Source: Azoarcus indigens (GTDB lineage Bacteria > Pseudomonadota > Gammaproteobacteria > Burkholderiales > Rhodocyclaceae). Taken from it: a stretch of 64,000 nt of DNA. Made by a program: the position numbers and the translations under genes. A model generated the notes under the pieces. That model was not told the DNA's origin. It worked only from the letters and a program-made list of their open reading frames with translations, and did no database searches. This document shows, piece after piece, positions 34,663 to 43,764 of the stretch. How positions within the stretch are numbered: position 1 is the stretch's first letter; each line of letters begins with the position of its first letter. The stretch lies in contig NZ_SNVV01000008.1 of the NCBI RefSeq assembly GCF_004361735.1, positions 124,001 to 188,000 of the forward strand, in the 5' to 3' direction.

Positions 34663-36057
34663 ATGCCACCCCGCAAGCCCGTCTGGACCCCCTCCGGCCT
34701 CGCCACCGACAAGCCGGCCTACCTCGCCATCGCCGACGCCATCGCCGAAGACATCCGCCAGGGCAGACTGGGGCCGAACGCTCAGCTGCCGCCGCAGCGC
34801 CAACTCGCCGACGCCCTGGGCTACAACTTCACCACCATCAGCCGCGCCTATGCCGAGGCCCAGCGCCGCGGCCTGACCGATGCGCGGGTGGGCCAGGGCA
34901 CCTTCGTGCGCGCCGACGCCGCCCCGCGCGCCCGGCCGGCGCCGACGCGCGCGCCGCTGATGGACATGTCGATGAACCTGCCGCCGGAGCCGGACCGCCC
35001 GGAACTGCTGGCGCGCATGGAGACCGGCATGAAACGCCTGTGCGGCGACATCCGCGGCCTGCTGCGCTACCAGCCCTTCGGCGGCGGGCCGGAGGAACGC
35101 GAGGCGGCGGTGCAGTGGCTGGCACGGCGGGGCATCCACACCGCCGCCGAGCGGGTGCTGGTCTGCCCCGGCACCCACGCGGTACTCAATGCCCTGCTCC
35201 TGCTGCTGGCCGGCAACGGTGGCCGGCTGTGCTGCGACAACCTCACCTACCCCGGACTGCGCGCGCTGGCCGCGGTGCATGGCGTCAGCCTGATCGGCCT
35301 CGCCGCCGACCGCGACGGCATCCTGCCGGAAGCCTTCGACGCCGCGTGCCGCGACAACCGCCCGGCGGCGCTGTATTGCAACCCCACGCTGCAGAACCCG
35401 AACACCGTCACCCTGCCGCTGGCCCGGCGCGAGGCCCTGGCGGAGATCGCCGCCCGCCACCGCGTGCCCATCATCGAAGACGACCCCTACGGCCTGCTGC
35501 CGGAAGCCCCGCCCCCCAGCTTCTTCAGCCTGCTGCCCGAGCTCACCTACCACGTCTGCGGCCTGTCCAAGACGCTGGGCGCCGGGCTGCGCATCGCCTA
35601 CCTGGCGATACCCGACCCGCGCCAGCTGCCGCGCCTGTCCGCCATCCTGCGCGCCGGCACGGTGATGGCGCCGCCAATCTCGATGGCGATCGCCACCGAG
35701 TGGGTGGGCGACGGCACCGGCGACGCGCTGGTGACCTTCGTCCGCGAGGAATCCCGCGCCCGCCAGGCACTGGCGGCCGCGGCCCTGGGAGCGGTGGACT
35801 ATCTCGCCGCGGCCGACGGCTTCCACCTCTGGCTGCCGCTGCCCGAAGGCTGGAGCCGGGTGAGCTTCGCCACCCATCTGCGCTCCAGCGGCATCGGCGT
35901 GGTCACCAGCGACGCCTTCCTCGTCAGCGGGCCGGCGGTGGAAGCAGTGCGCATCTGCCTGGGCGGCACTGCCAGCCGCGCCGACGTCAGCCACGCCATG
36001 GAGCTGGTGGGCGCAGCGCTGTCGCATCCGCCGGCCATCTACTCCTCCATCGTCTGA
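34663..36057 (+). CDS. MocR-type (GntR/aminotransferase) regulator of Nit1 cluster
   Basis: 464 residues. An N-terminal GntR winged helix (YLAIADAIAEDIRQGRLGPNAQLPPQRQLADALGYNFTTISRAYAEAQRRGL, about 20-70) is joined to a type-I aminotransferase domain. The PLP-lysine region reads YHVCGLSKTLGAGLRIAYLAIP, with IIEDDPYG as the cofactor Asp motif. MocR proteins such as PdxR and GabR sense amino compounds or PLP. It is co-directional with the nitrilase cluster that begins 523 bp later. The same palindromic word lies at both its own promoter and the cluster's, strong evidence that it controls both. There is no clear Shine-Dalgarno before 34663. Confidence 0.88.
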   Translation: MPPRKPVWTPSGLATDKPAYLAIADAIAEDIRQGRLGPNAQLPPQRQLADALGYNFTTISRAYAEAQRRGLTDARVGQGTFVRADAAPRARPAPTRAPLMDMSMNLPPEPDRPELLARMETGMKRLCGDIRGLLRYQPFGGGPEEREAAVQWLARRGIHTAAERVLVCPGTHAVLNALLLLLAGNGGRLCCDNLTYPGLRALAAVHGVSLIGLAADRDGILPEAFDAACRDNRPAALYCNPTLQNPNTVTLPLARREALAEIAARHRVPIIEDDPYGLLPEAPPPSFFSLLPELTYHVCGLSKTLGAGLRIAYLAIPDPRQLPRLSAILRAGTVMAPPISMAIATEWVGDGTGDALVTFVREESRARQALAAAALGAVDYLAAADGFHLWLPLPEGWSRVSFATHLRSSGIGVVTSDAFLVSGPAVEAVRICLGGTASRADVSHAMELVGAALSHPPAIYSSIV

Positions 36058-36289
36058 TTCCCGGCGGGCCACGCCGCCGGCGCAGGGCGGCCGGCGTCCG
36101 CGCCGCCGCCCTCCTGCCGCCCGCGGCCCAGCGCCCGCTCCCGCAGCGGCGCACAAACATACCCCCGCCACCAACCCAGCCCGGCCTGGTCCCGCCTGCT
36201 GGCGGCCTCCCCCAAACGCCCCGCGCGGGCAGCGCCGCCCGCTTACCGATTCGCCCCCGCTCCAGCCCTTCTCACCCTCAGCCGCGAAA

Positions 36290-36303
36290 TTGCATGCATA
36301 CAA
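36290..36303. promoter_or_regulatory. Distal operator upstream of Nit1 cluster
   Basis: TTGCATGCATACAA differs by one base from the core palindrome at 36439-36452. The centres are 149 bp apart, about 14 helical turns, which would allow looping between sites. Confidence 0.65.
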
Positions 36304-36431
36304 ACCATGCACTATCGCCGTGCGCCCGCACGCCACAAACGCACTCTGCCTGTGCGCGCAACCCCTTCAGCCTGCAAGCGCTTTTTCCTGCACCCCGCGC
36401 CCTTCCCACAGCCATTCCCGCTACACGCTTG

Positions 36432-36459
36432 CCGATTATTGTATGCATACAATAATCGG
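36432..36459. promoter_or_regulatory. 28-bp perfect palindrome, main operator of Nit1 cluster
   Basis: A perfect palindrome with 14-base arms; the core is TTGTATGCATACAA (36439-36452). It lies about 120 bp before the first cluster gene and would overlap a weak promoter (TTGCCG, 16 bp, AATAAT). Such length and perfection are unlikely by chance in this GC-rich sequence. The rest of the 523-bp gap (36058-36580) shows no gene. Confidence 0.82.
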
Positions 36460-36580
36460 TCATTGATGGCACGCACGTTGCTAAATTGATCCGGCGCACC
36501 GCCGCGGATCAGCCTGTCCGGAGCCGCAGCATCCCACCCACGGCGGCGCGCTTCCCACCCCAACCTGTAGAGGAACCGAC

Positions 36581-37063
36581 ATGCCTGCTGTGACCCTTCC
36601 CCCCCACGCCGCCGGTGATTTCTTCGTCGACTACGAAGAGAAAGTGTTCGAGGACGTCAAGGCCGAGCCCGGCCAGAAGGCGCTGGTGACCTTCCACACC
36701 GTTGCCTTTGAAGGCTCCATCGGCCTGGTGAACCTGCTGCAGGCCACCCGCCTGCTGCGCAAGGGCTTCGACACCACCATCCTGCTCTACGGCCCGGGCG
36801 TGACCCTGGGCGTGCAACGCGGCTTCCCGCGCATCGGCGACGAAGCCTTCCCCGGCCACTTGGCGATGAACAAGCAGATCGCCAAGTTCATCGAGGAAGG
36901 CGGCAAGGTCTATGCGTGCCGCTTCGCCCTGCAGGCGCTGTACGGCCACGGCGAGCCCTCGCTGATTCCCGGCATCCGCCCGATCAGCCCGCTGGACGTG
37001 ATGGACCTGCAACTGCTCGCCAAGCGCGACAACGCCTTCGTCGTAAACACCTGGACGCTCTGA
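36581..37063 (+). CDS. MSMEG_0572/Sll0783 family protein
   Basis: 160 residues, the marker protein of Nit1-type clusters. In Synechocystis the homologue Sll0783 is induced by nitrogen starvation and needed for polyhydroxybutyrate accumulation. The sequence looks DsrE/F-like: [23 protein letters not shown] as strand and helix, [12 protein letters not shown] as second strand, and [14 protein letters not shown] with Cys113 at the place where DsrE proteins carry a reactive cysteine. That fold call is my inference. The start follows AGAGGAACCGAC. It is the first gene of the cluster, 19 bp before the nitrilase. Confidence 0.9.
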   Translation: MPAVTLPPHAAGDFFVDYEEKVFEDVKAEPGQKALVTFHTVAFEGSIGLVNLLQATRLLRKGFDTTILLYGPGVTLGVQRGFPRIGDEAFPGHLAMNKQIAKFIEEGGKVYACRFALQALYGHGEPSLIPGIRPISPLDVMDLQLLAKRDNAFVVNTWTL

Positions 37064-37082
37064 GCACGGCGAGGAGACGAGC

Positions 37083-38090
37083 ATGACGACCCCGCGTATC
37101 GTCCGCGTCGCCGCGGTGCAGCTGGCGCCCGACCTGGACTCGGCGACCGGCACGGTGGACAAGGTCTGCCGTGCCATCCAGGAGGCCGGCGAGCAAGGCG
37201 CACGCATGGTGGTCTTCCCCGAGACCTTCGTGCCCTACTACCCCTACTTCTCCTTCATCCAGCCCGCAGTGGCGATGGGCGCCGCCCATCTCCAGCTGTA
37301 CGAGCGGGCGGTGACGGTGCCCGGCCCGGTCACCCGGGCCATCGGCGAGGCGGCGCGACGGGCGGGCGCGGTGGTCGTGCTCGGCGTCAATGAACGCGAC
37401 CATGGTTCGCTCTACAACACCCAGCTGATATTCGACGCCGACGGCGAACTGCTGCTCAAGCGCCGCAAGATCACCCCCACCTACCACGAGCGCATGGTCT
37501 GGGGGCAGGGCGACGGCAGCGGCCTCAAGGTGGTCGAGAGCGCGATAGGCCGCATCGGCGCGCTGGCCTGCTGGGAGCACTACAACCCGCTGGCGCGCTA
37601 CGCGCTGATGGCGCAGCACGAGGAGATCCACGCCGCCCAGTTCCCCGGCTCCATGGTCGGCCAGATCTTCGCCGACCAGATGGCGGTGACCATACGCCAC
37701 CACGCGCTGGAATCCGGCTGCTTCGTGGTGAACGCCACCGGCTGGCTGAGCGAGGCGCAGATCGCCGCCCTCACCCCCGACCCGGCCATGCAGCGCGCGC
37801 TGCGCGGCGGCTGCCACACCGCCATCGTGTCGCCGGAAGGCAACTACCTCTGCCCGCCGCTCACCGAGGGCGAAGGCATGCTGGTGGCCGACCTCGACAT
37901 GGCCCTGGTGACCAAGCGCAAGCGGATGATGGATTCGGTGGGCCACTACGCCCGCCCCGAACTGCTCTCGCTGCGCGCCGACCTCGCCCCCAAGCCGCCG
38001 CTGCAAGCCGCCGCGGCGCCCTTCCCCCACCCCGCAGGAGCCGAGCATGTCGACGATGACCGCGCTGCGTCCGCAACAGCTGATCTCTGA
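37083..38090 (+). CDS. Nitrilase, Nit6803/Nit1 subfamily
   Basis: 335-residue carbon-nitrogen hydrolase. The catalytic triad is Glu47 ([14 protein letters not shown]), Lys129 ([14 protein letters not shown]) and Cys163 ([14 protein letters not shown]). Synechocystis Nit6803 (Sll0784) hydrolyses aliphatic and aromatic dinitriles in vitro, and Nit1-type clusters have been linked to growth on cyanide in Pseudomonas (from memory). The natural substrate is unsettled. The last ~20 residues are low complexity and the reading frame overlaps the next gene by 44 bp. The start follows GAGGAGACGAGC. Confidence 0.94.
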   Translation: MTTPRIVRVAAVQLAPDLDSATGTVDKVCRAIQEAGEQGARMVVFPETFVPYYPYFSFIQPAVAMGAAHLQLYERAVTVPGPVTRAIGEAARRAGAVVVLGVNERDHGSLYNTQLIFDADGELLLKRRKITPTYHERMVWGQGDGSGLKVVESAIGRIGALACWEHYNPLARYALMAQHEEIHAAQFPGSMVGQIFADQMAVTIRHHALESGCFVVNATGWLSEAQIAALTPDPAMQRALRGGCHTAIVSPEGNYLCPPLTEGEGMLVADLDMALVTKRKRMMDSVGHYARPELLSLRADLAPKPPLQAAAAPFPHPAGAEHVDDDRAASATADL

Positions 38091-39159
38091 ACTGCAGAGC
38101 CACGGCTTCCGCCTGGAAGGCCGTCCGTCCGAGATCCACACCCGGCGCGGCGGCGCCGGCCCCTCGGACCACGCCACCGTGCTCATCGAGGGCCGCCCGG
38201 TGATGATCCCCATCCACACCGGCCGTGCGCTCAACTCGCCCTACCTCGCCTCGCCGCCGGATGCCGCCGGGCAGGCCACGGTGCGGCGCGACGGCCAGAC
38301 GGTGGCGCGCATCGCCTTCGCCCGCCAGCCGCGCTTCTACCGCCTGCAGACACTGGACGGCGTGCCCTACAGCCACATCGCCACCCTGCACAGCACCGAC
38401 GTGCTGGCCACCACCGTGCTGCAGACCTGCGTGCGCTACCAGAGCCGCAGCAAGAGCTGCCAGTTCTGCAGCATCGGCCAGTCGCTCGCCGCCGGCCGCA
38501 CGGTGGCGCACAAGACGCCGCAGCAACTCGCCGAAGTCGCCCGCGCGGCGGTGCTGCTCGACGGCGTGCGCCACATGGTGATGACCACCGGCACCCCGCC
38601 CACCGCCGACCGCGGCGCCCGCGTCATGTGCGAAAGCGCCGAGGCCATCCGCGCCGCGGTCGATCTGCCGCTGCAGGCGCAGTTCGAACCGCCGGACGAT
38701 TTCGGCTGGTTCCGCCGGGTGCGCGAGGCCGGCGTGGACAGCCTGGGCATGCACCTGGAGGTGCTCACCCCGGCCTTGCGCCAGCGCCTGATGCCGGGCA
38801 AGGCGGCCATCCCGGTGGAACGCTACGAGGAAGCCTTCGCCGCCGCGGTGGAGGTGTTCGGCCGCGGCCAGGTCTCCACCTACATCCTCGCCGGCCTGGG
38901 CGACAGCCGCGACACCATCCTGGAAACCTGCCGCCGGCTGGTGGCGCTGGGCGTGTATCCCTTCGTCGTGCCCTTCGTGCCGATTTCCGGCACGCCGCTG
39001 GAAGACCATCCGGCGCCGGACGCCGCCTTCATGGACGCGGTGCTGGCCCCGCTGGCCGGCATGTTGCAGGAAGGCGGCCTGTCGGCGCGCGGCATGAAGG
39101 CCGGCTGCGGCAAATGCGGCGCCTGCTCCGCCCTGTCCAGCTACGAGGTGCCGGCATGA
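38047..39159 (+). CDS. MSMEG_0568-family radical SAM protein
   Basis: 370 residues with a biotin-synthase-like radical SAM core. The cluster motif is Cys128-X9-Cys138-X2-Cys141 ([16 protein letters not shown]), wider than the usual CX3CX2C. Further signatures are [11 protein letters not shown] and [15 protein letters not shown]. The C-terminus adds CGKCGACS (Cys354, 357, 360), which could bind a second Fe-S cluster. Family members occur only beside Nit1-type nitrilases; the reaction is unknown. The start at 38047 follows CAGGAGCCGAGC inside the nitrilase frame. The stop overlaps the GNAT start (ATGA). Confidence 0.92.
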   Translation: MSTMTALRPQQLISELQSHGFRLEGRPSEIHTRRGGAGPSDHATVLIEGRPVMIPIHTGRALNSPYLASPPDAAGQATVRRDGQTVARIAFARQPRFYRLQTLDGVPYSHIATLHSTDVLATTVLQTCVRYQSRSKSCQFCSIGQSLAAGRTVAHKTPQQLAEVARAAVLLDGVRHMVMTTGTPPTADRGARVMCESAEAIRAAVDLPLQAQFEPPDDFGWFRRVREAGVDSLGMHLEVLTPALRQRLMPGKAAIPVERYEEAFAAAVEVFGRGQVSTYILAGLGDSRDTILETCRRLVALGVYPFVVPFVPISGTPLEDHPAPDAAFMDAVLAPLAGMLQEGGLSARGMKAGCGKCGACSALSSYEVPA

Positions 39160-39707
39160 ACGCACCCCAGCCCCTCGCCGCGCGGCTGCAGCTGCCGCGC
39201 CGCTACCGCGTCGTCCATGCCGACGCTGACGGCCGCGCCGCCGCCCTGCGGCTGCGCCGCGCGGTGTTCTGCGAGGAACAGGGCCTGTTCGCCGGCGACG
39301 ATGCCGACGACATCGACCGCCATGCGCTGACGCTGATCGCCCGGCCGCTGGCGGAGCCGGCCGCCGGCCCCGGCCCGGTGGTCGGCACGGTGCGCATCCA
39401 CCGCCTCGCGCCGCGCGTCTGGCAGGGCTCCCGGCTGGCGGTGGCGGCGGATTTCCGCCGCGTCGGCGCCATCGGCGGCGCCCTCATCCAGCTCGCGGTG
39501 CGCAGCGCCAACACCCTGGGCTGCGACCGCTTCGTCGCCCAGGTCCAGGCGCGCAACGTCCCCCTGTTCGAGCGCCTGCACTGGCGCAGCGTCGAGGCCC
39601 TGGAGCTGCACGGCCAGCCCCACCACCTGATGGAAGCCGACCTGGCCCACTATCCGGCCTTCGCCGCCGGTGAGGCGATGCAGGTCGAGCTGCAGCGGGG
39701 AGGCTGA
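39156..39707 (+). CDS. MSMEG_0567-family GNAT acetyltransferase
   Basis: 183 residues with a GNAT fold: YRVVHADADGRAAALRLRRAVFCEEQGLF at the N-terminus, RLAVAADFRRVGAIGGALIQLAVRSANTLG as the acyl-CoA region and LFERLHWRSVEALELHGQPHHLMEADL at the C-terminus. It probably acylates an amine of the pathway product or intermediate. The start at 39156 overlaps the radical SAM stop by four bases, so the two are likely translationally coupled. It ends one base before the next gene. Confidence 0.88.
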   Translation: MNAPQPLAARLQLPRRYRVVHADADGRAAALRLRRAVFCEEQGLFAGDDADDIDRHALTLIARPLAEPAAGPGPVVGTVRIHRLAPRVWQGSRLAVAADFRRVGAIGGALIQLAVRSANTLGCDRFVAQVQARNVPLFERLHWRSVEALELHGQPHHLMEADLAHYPAFAAGEAMQVELQRGG

Positions 39708-39708
39708 C

Positions 39709-40725
39709 ATGGCCGCCGACGCCCTGCACCGCCTGGTCGCCGAACTGCGCGGCCACGCCGGCATCGCCCACAAGCGCGACATCGACGCCGTGCTCGCCGC
39801 CCTCGGCACCCCGGCCCTGCCCGCCGCCGACGCCTGGCTGGGCGACGACTGCGCCGCCATCGCCCGCGGCGGGAACGGCGAGGACGGCCACCTGCTGTTC
39901 GCCATCGAAGGCTTCATCAATGCCTTCGTCGCCCACGATCCCTGGTTCGCCGGCTGGTGCGGGGTGATGGTGAACCTCTCCGACATCGCCGCCATGGGCG
40001 GCCGCCCGCTGGCGGTGGTGAATGCGCTGTGGAGCGACGGCGCCGCCCAGGCCCAGGCGGTGATGGCCGGCATGGCCGCCGCCGCCCGGGCCTACGCGGT
40101 TCCCATCGTCGGCGGCCACAGCAACACCCGCACGCCGCAGGCCCAGCTGGCGGTGGCGGTGCTGGGCGAGGCCGGGCGCCTGCTCAGCAGCTTCGCCGCC
40201 CGGCCGGGCGACGTGCTGGTGGCCGCCATCGACCTGCGCGGCGCCTACCGCGAGCCCTTCGACAACTGGAACGCCGCCACCACCGCAGCGCCGCAGCGCC
40301 TGCGCGGCGACCTCGCCCTGCTGCCGGCCATCGCCGAGGCCGAGCTCGCCCACGCCGCCAAGGACATCAGCCAGGCCGGCCTGCTCGGCACCACGCTGAT
40401 GCTGATGGAGTGCTCCGGCGTCGGCGCCCGCATCGCCCTCGACCGCGTGCCGCAGCCGGCCGGCGTGGCGCTGGCGCGCTGGCTGCGCAGCTTCCCCAGT
40501 TTCGGCTTCCTGCTCGCCTGCCGGCCGCAGCAGGCCGACGCACTGGTGGCACGCTTCGCCGCCCGCGGCATCGCCGCCGCCGCCATCGGCGACATCACCG
40601 CCGGCAGCCGGCTGGACCTCAGCCTGAGCGAGGGCGGCGCAAGCGCCGAAGCGGTGTTCTGGGACCTCGCCAGCGAACGCCTGATGGGCGTCGCCCCTGC
40701 GCAGGGAGCCCGCCATGCAGCCTGA
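39709..40725 (+). CDS. Sll0787-family AIR synthase-like protein
   Basis: 338 residues related to the AIR synthase/SelD/ThiL/HypE superfamily of ATP-dependent enzymes. Family segments are AWLGDDCAAIAR, GVMVNLSDIAAMGGRPLAVVNALWS and the glycine-rich IVGGHSNTRTPQAQLAVAVLG. Such proteins phosphorylate or dehydrate oxygen- or carboxamide-type groups using ATP. In this cluster it may activate an amide or carbonyl; that is inference. The start follows GGGGAGGCTGAC. It overlaps the glycosyltransferase gene by 11 bp. Confidence 0.9.
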   Translation: MAADALHRLVAELRGHAGIAHKRDIDAVLAALGTPALPAADAWLGDDCAAIARGGNGEDGHLLFAIEGFINAFVAHDPWFAGWCGVMVNLSDIAAMGGRPLAVVNALWSDGAAQAQAVMAGMAAAARAYAVPIVGGHSNTRTPQAQLAVAVLGEAGRLLSSFAARPGDVLVAAIDLRGAYREPFDNWNAATTAAPQRLRGDLALLPAIAEAELAHAAKDISQAGLLGTTLMLMECSGVGARIALDRVPQPAGVALARWLRSFPSFGFLLACRPQQADALVARFAARGIAAAAIGDITAGSRLDLSLSEGGASAEAVFWDLASERLMGVAPAQGARHAA

Positions 40726-41980
40726 GCGCCTGGGCCGCCAGCCTGCGCCGCAACGTCAGCTGGGCTCGCCGCGCGCGGCCGGCAACCAGCCGGAGCGGCG
40801 GCTGCGCATCGCCCTCCTCACCCACTCGATCAACCCGCGCGGCGGCGTGGTGCACTGCCTGGAGCTGGGCGAGGCGCTGACCGCCCTGGGCCATGAAGTC
40901 ACCCTGCACGCGCCGGCCGCCGAGGGCGCCCGCCTGTTCCGCGACAGCCGTTGCGAAATCCGCCTGATTGCCGAGCACGGCCGGCACAGCACGCTGCGCA
41001 GCCTGGTGCAGGCCCGCATCGCCGCCTTCACCGACTGGTTCGCCGCCCCGGGGCGGGCCGGCTTCGACCTCTATCACGCGCATGACGGCATCGGCGCCAA
41101 CGCCCTGCTGGCCCTGCGCCAGCGCGGCCTGCTGCCCGCCTACCTGCGCACGGTGCATCACCTGGAAAGCAGCTTCGGCGACCCGGTGGTGGATGCGCTG
41201 GAGCTGCGCTCCATCCAGCGGGCCGACCGCCTGTTGTGCGTCAGCCCCAGCTGGCAGCAGGCGCTGCGGGAACGCCTGGGCCTGGCCGCCGGGCTGGTCG
41301 GCAATGGCGTGGACCTCGCCCGCTTCCAGCCCCGGCCGGACGCCGGCGACGCCGCGCTGAAGGCCCGCCTCGGCCTCGGCGACGCGCCGGTTTTCCTTGC
41401 CGTGGGCGGCATCGAGGCACGCAAGAACACCCTGGGCACGCTGCGCGCCTTCGCCCGCCTGCGCCGCACCCTGGGCGCGGCGCAGCTGGTGATCGCCGGC
41501 GGCGCCAGCCTGCTGGACCACGGCGCCTACCGCCGCGCCTTCGATGCCGCGCTGGCGGCGGAAGGCCTGGCGCAAGGCGAGCACGGCGGCGCGGTGATCC
41601 TCGCCGGCGTGCTCGCCGATGCCGAGATGCCGGCGCTCTACCGCCTGGCCGACGCCCTGGTCTTTCCGTCGCTGGTGGAAGGCTTCGGCCTCGCCATCCT
41701 CGAAGCGATGGCCAGCGGCACGCCGGCAGTGGTGTCGCGCATTGCGCCCTTCACCGATTTCCTCGGCGCCGAAGACTGCCTGTGGGCCGATCCGCAGGAC
41801 GCGGAATCCATCGCCAGCGCCATGTGCCGGGCGCTGATGCCCGGCACCCGCGAACGGGTGATCGCCGCCGGCCATGCGACAGCCGCCCGCCATGACTGGC
41901 CCGCCTGCGCCCGCGCCCACCTCGCTGCCTATGGCGAACTGCTCGCCGCCACCCGTTTCCCGGAGACCCCACATGCCTGA
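40715..41980 (+). CDS. MSMEG_0565-family glycosyltransferase
   Basis: 421-residue GT-B (GT4-like) glycosyltransferase. The acceptor domain begins RIALLTHSINPRGGVVHCLELGEAL, and the donor-binding domain has the EX7E motif in LVEGFGLAILEAMASGTPAV. Its presence suggests that the cluster product, or a carrier form of it, is glycosylated. The first ~28 residues are low complexity, so the true start may be later than 40715. It overlaps the next gene by 8 bp. Confidence 0.9.
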   Translation: MQPERLGRQPAPQRQLGSPRAAGNQPERRLRIALLTHSINPRGGVVHCLELGEALTALGHEVTLHAPAAEGARLFRDSRCEIRLIAEHGRHSTLRSLVQARIAAFTDWFAAPGRAGFDLYHAHDGIGANALLALRQRGLLPAYLRTVHHLESSFGDPVVDALELRSIQRADRLLCVSPSWQQALRERLGLAAGLVGNGVDLARFQPRPDAGDAALKARLGLGDAPVFLAVGGIEARKNTLGTLRAFARLRRTLGAAQLVIAGGASLLDHGAYRRAFDAALAAEGLAQGEHGGAVILAGVLADAEMPALYRLADALVFPSLVEGFGLAILEAMASGTPAVVSRIAPFTDFLGAEDCLWADPQDAESIASAMCRALMPGTRERVIAAGHATAARHDWPACARAHLAAYGELLAATRFPETPHA

Positions 41981-42269
41981 ACTCTACTTCCACGTGCGCT
42001 GGCCCGACGGCCAGGAAGAAGCCTGCTACTCGCCCTCGCTGGTGATCGCCGACCACCTCGCCGCCGGCCAGACCTACCCGGTGCCGGAGTTCGTCGCCCG
42101 CTGCGAGCAGGCGCTCAACGAAGCCAGCGAGCGGGTGCGGCAGAAGTACGGCTTCTACTGCTCCAGCGCCATGGATCAGCTCGGCCATATCCGCAGCCGC
42201 GCCCGCGATTTCGAAACCCAGCCCGACAGCCGCGTCACCGTCGCCCGCTTCGAGCCGGGCGCGCGCTGA
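41973..42269 (+). CDS. MSMEG_0570-family small protein
   Basis: 98-residue protein restricted to Nit1-type clusters (MPELYFHVRWPDGQEEACYSPSLVIADHLAAGQTYPVPEFVARCEQALNEASERVRQKYGFYCSSAMDQL, three Cys). Databases describe it as a nitrogen-starvation response protein by association; no activity is known. The compact size and conserved cysteines fit a carrier or binding subunit. The start at 41973 follows CGGAGACCCCAC and overlaps the glycosyltransferase stop. Confidence 0.88.
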   Translation: MPELYFHVRWPDGQEEACYSPSLVIADHLAAGQTYPVPEFVARCEQALNEASERVRQKYGFYCSSAMDQLGHIRSRARDFETQPDSRVTVARFEPGAR

Positions 42270-42311
42270 CGCGCCCTCCACCGCAACGCCTCTTCATCCA
42301 GGAGCACGCCC

Positions 42312-43616
42312 ATGAACACCCTCTTCCCCCAATCGACCCAGCTGCTGTCACGCGCCCACTACCCGGTCATCGTCGTCGGCGGCGGCCAGGCCGGGCTGTC
42401 GATCAGCCATTGCCTGCAGCAGCAGGGCATAGAGCACATCGTGTTCGAGAAGAACCGCGTCGCCCATTCCTGGCGCAACGACCGCTGGGACACCTTCTGC
42501 CTGGTCACGCCCAACTGGCAGTGCCGCCTGCCCGACTTCCCCTACCAGGGCGACGATCCCCAAGGCTTCATGCTCAAGGACCAGATCGCCGAATACGTCG
42601 AAGCCTTCGCCCGCAAGATCGCGCCGCCCATCGTCGAAGGCGTGGGCGTGCAGCATGTGGTGCGCGGCAAGTCCGGCCGGCTGGAGGTGACGACCAGCGC
42701 CGGCCAGTTCAGCACCGACCACATCGTGGTCGCCACCGGCGGCTACGACATCCCCATCGTGCCGGCCTATGCCGCCAGCCTGCCGGCGCACATCAAGCAG
42801 ATCCACTCGGTGGATTACCGCAACCCGCAAGCGCTGCCCGAGGGCGAGGTGCTGGTGGTGGGCTCGGGCCAGTCCGGCGTGCAGATCATGGAAGACCTGC
42901 ACCTGGCCGGCCGCAAGGTGCATCTGTGCGTCGGCCCGGCGCCGCGCTCGCCGCGCATGTACCGCGGCCGCGAGGCCACCGAATGGCTGATGGACATGGG
43001 CTACTACGAACTCACGGTGGATCGCCATCCGCTGGGCGAAAAGGCGCGCGAGAAGACCAACCACTACATGACCGGCCGCGACGGCGGCCACGAGATTGAC
43101 CTGCGCAAGTTCGCGCTGGAGGGCGTGAAGCTCTACGGCAGCATGGCCGACATCCACGGCAGCCGCCTGGAATTCCTGCCCGACCTGACGCAGAACCTGG
43201 ACGACGCCGACGAGGTATACGTGAGCATCCGCCGCGACATCGACAAGTACATCGCCGCCCAGGGCCTGGACGCACCGGAGGAAGCGCCCTTCGAGAAGGT
43301 CTGGGCGCCCGCGGCCGACCCGCTGGCGCTGGACTGCGACGCCGCTGGCATCACCACCATCATCTGGGCCATCGGCTTCCGCCCCGATTACCGCTGGATA
43401 GAGCTGCCCGCCTTCGACGGCCGCGGCAACCCGAAATACACCCGCGGCGTCTCGCCAGTGCCCGGGCTCTACTTCCTCGGCCTGCCCTGGCTGCACACCT
43501 GGGGCTCCGGCCGCTTCCTCGGCGTGGCCGAAGACGCGGCGCACCTCGCTGGCGTGATCGCCGGGCGCCTGGCCACCGGCGAATCCGGCCCTGCGGCCGA
43601 AGCTGCGGTGGCCTGA
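42312..43616 (+). CDS. MSMEG_0569-family flavin-dependent oxidoreductase
   Basis: 434-residue two-dinucleotide flavoprotein similar to flavin-containing monooxygenases. The FAD motif is VIVVGGGQAGLSISHCLQQQGI (about 19-40), and the NAD(P) motif is VLVVGSGQSGVQIMEDLHLAGRKVHLCVG (about 181-209). The C-terminus has LYFLGLPWLHTWGSGRFLGVAEDAAHLAGVIAGRL. It may N-oxygenate or oxidise a cluster intermediate; the substrate is unknown. The start follows CAGGAGCACGCCC, 42 bp after the MSMEG_0570 gene. Confidence 0.9.
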   Translation: MNTLFPQSTQLLSRAHYPVIVVGGGQAGLSISHCLQQQGIEHIVFEKNRVAHSWRNDRWDTFCLVTPNWQCRLPDFPYQGDDPQGFMLKDQIAEYVEAFARKIAPPIVEGVGVQHVVRGKSGRLEVTTSAGQFSTDHIVVATGGYDIPIVPAYAASLPAHIKQIHSVDYRNPQALPEGEVLVVGSGQSGVQIMEDLHLAGRKVHLCVGPAPRSPRMYRGREATEWLMDMGYYELTVDRHPLGEKAREKTNHYMTGRDGGHEIDLRKFALEGVKLYGSMADIHGSRLEFLPDLTQNLDDADEVYVSIRRDIDKYIAAQGLDAPEEAPFEKVWAPAADPLALDCDAAGITTIIWAIGFRPDYRWIELPAFDGRGNPKYTRGVSPVPGLYFLGLPWLHTWGSGRFLGVAEDAAHLAGVIAGRLATGESGPAAEAAVA

Positions 43617-43764
43617 GGGGAGATCAGCCCGACCTGCCGGGCCGAAGCCGCATCCGACCCCGCCGCCCGAGCGGCCCGGCGCCCACGCGCCGGGGCCTCA
43701 CGCCAGCCACCATCCCATCCACCCCTCCCATCCCGCTCCGTCCGAACCGCCCCGGAATCCCGCC

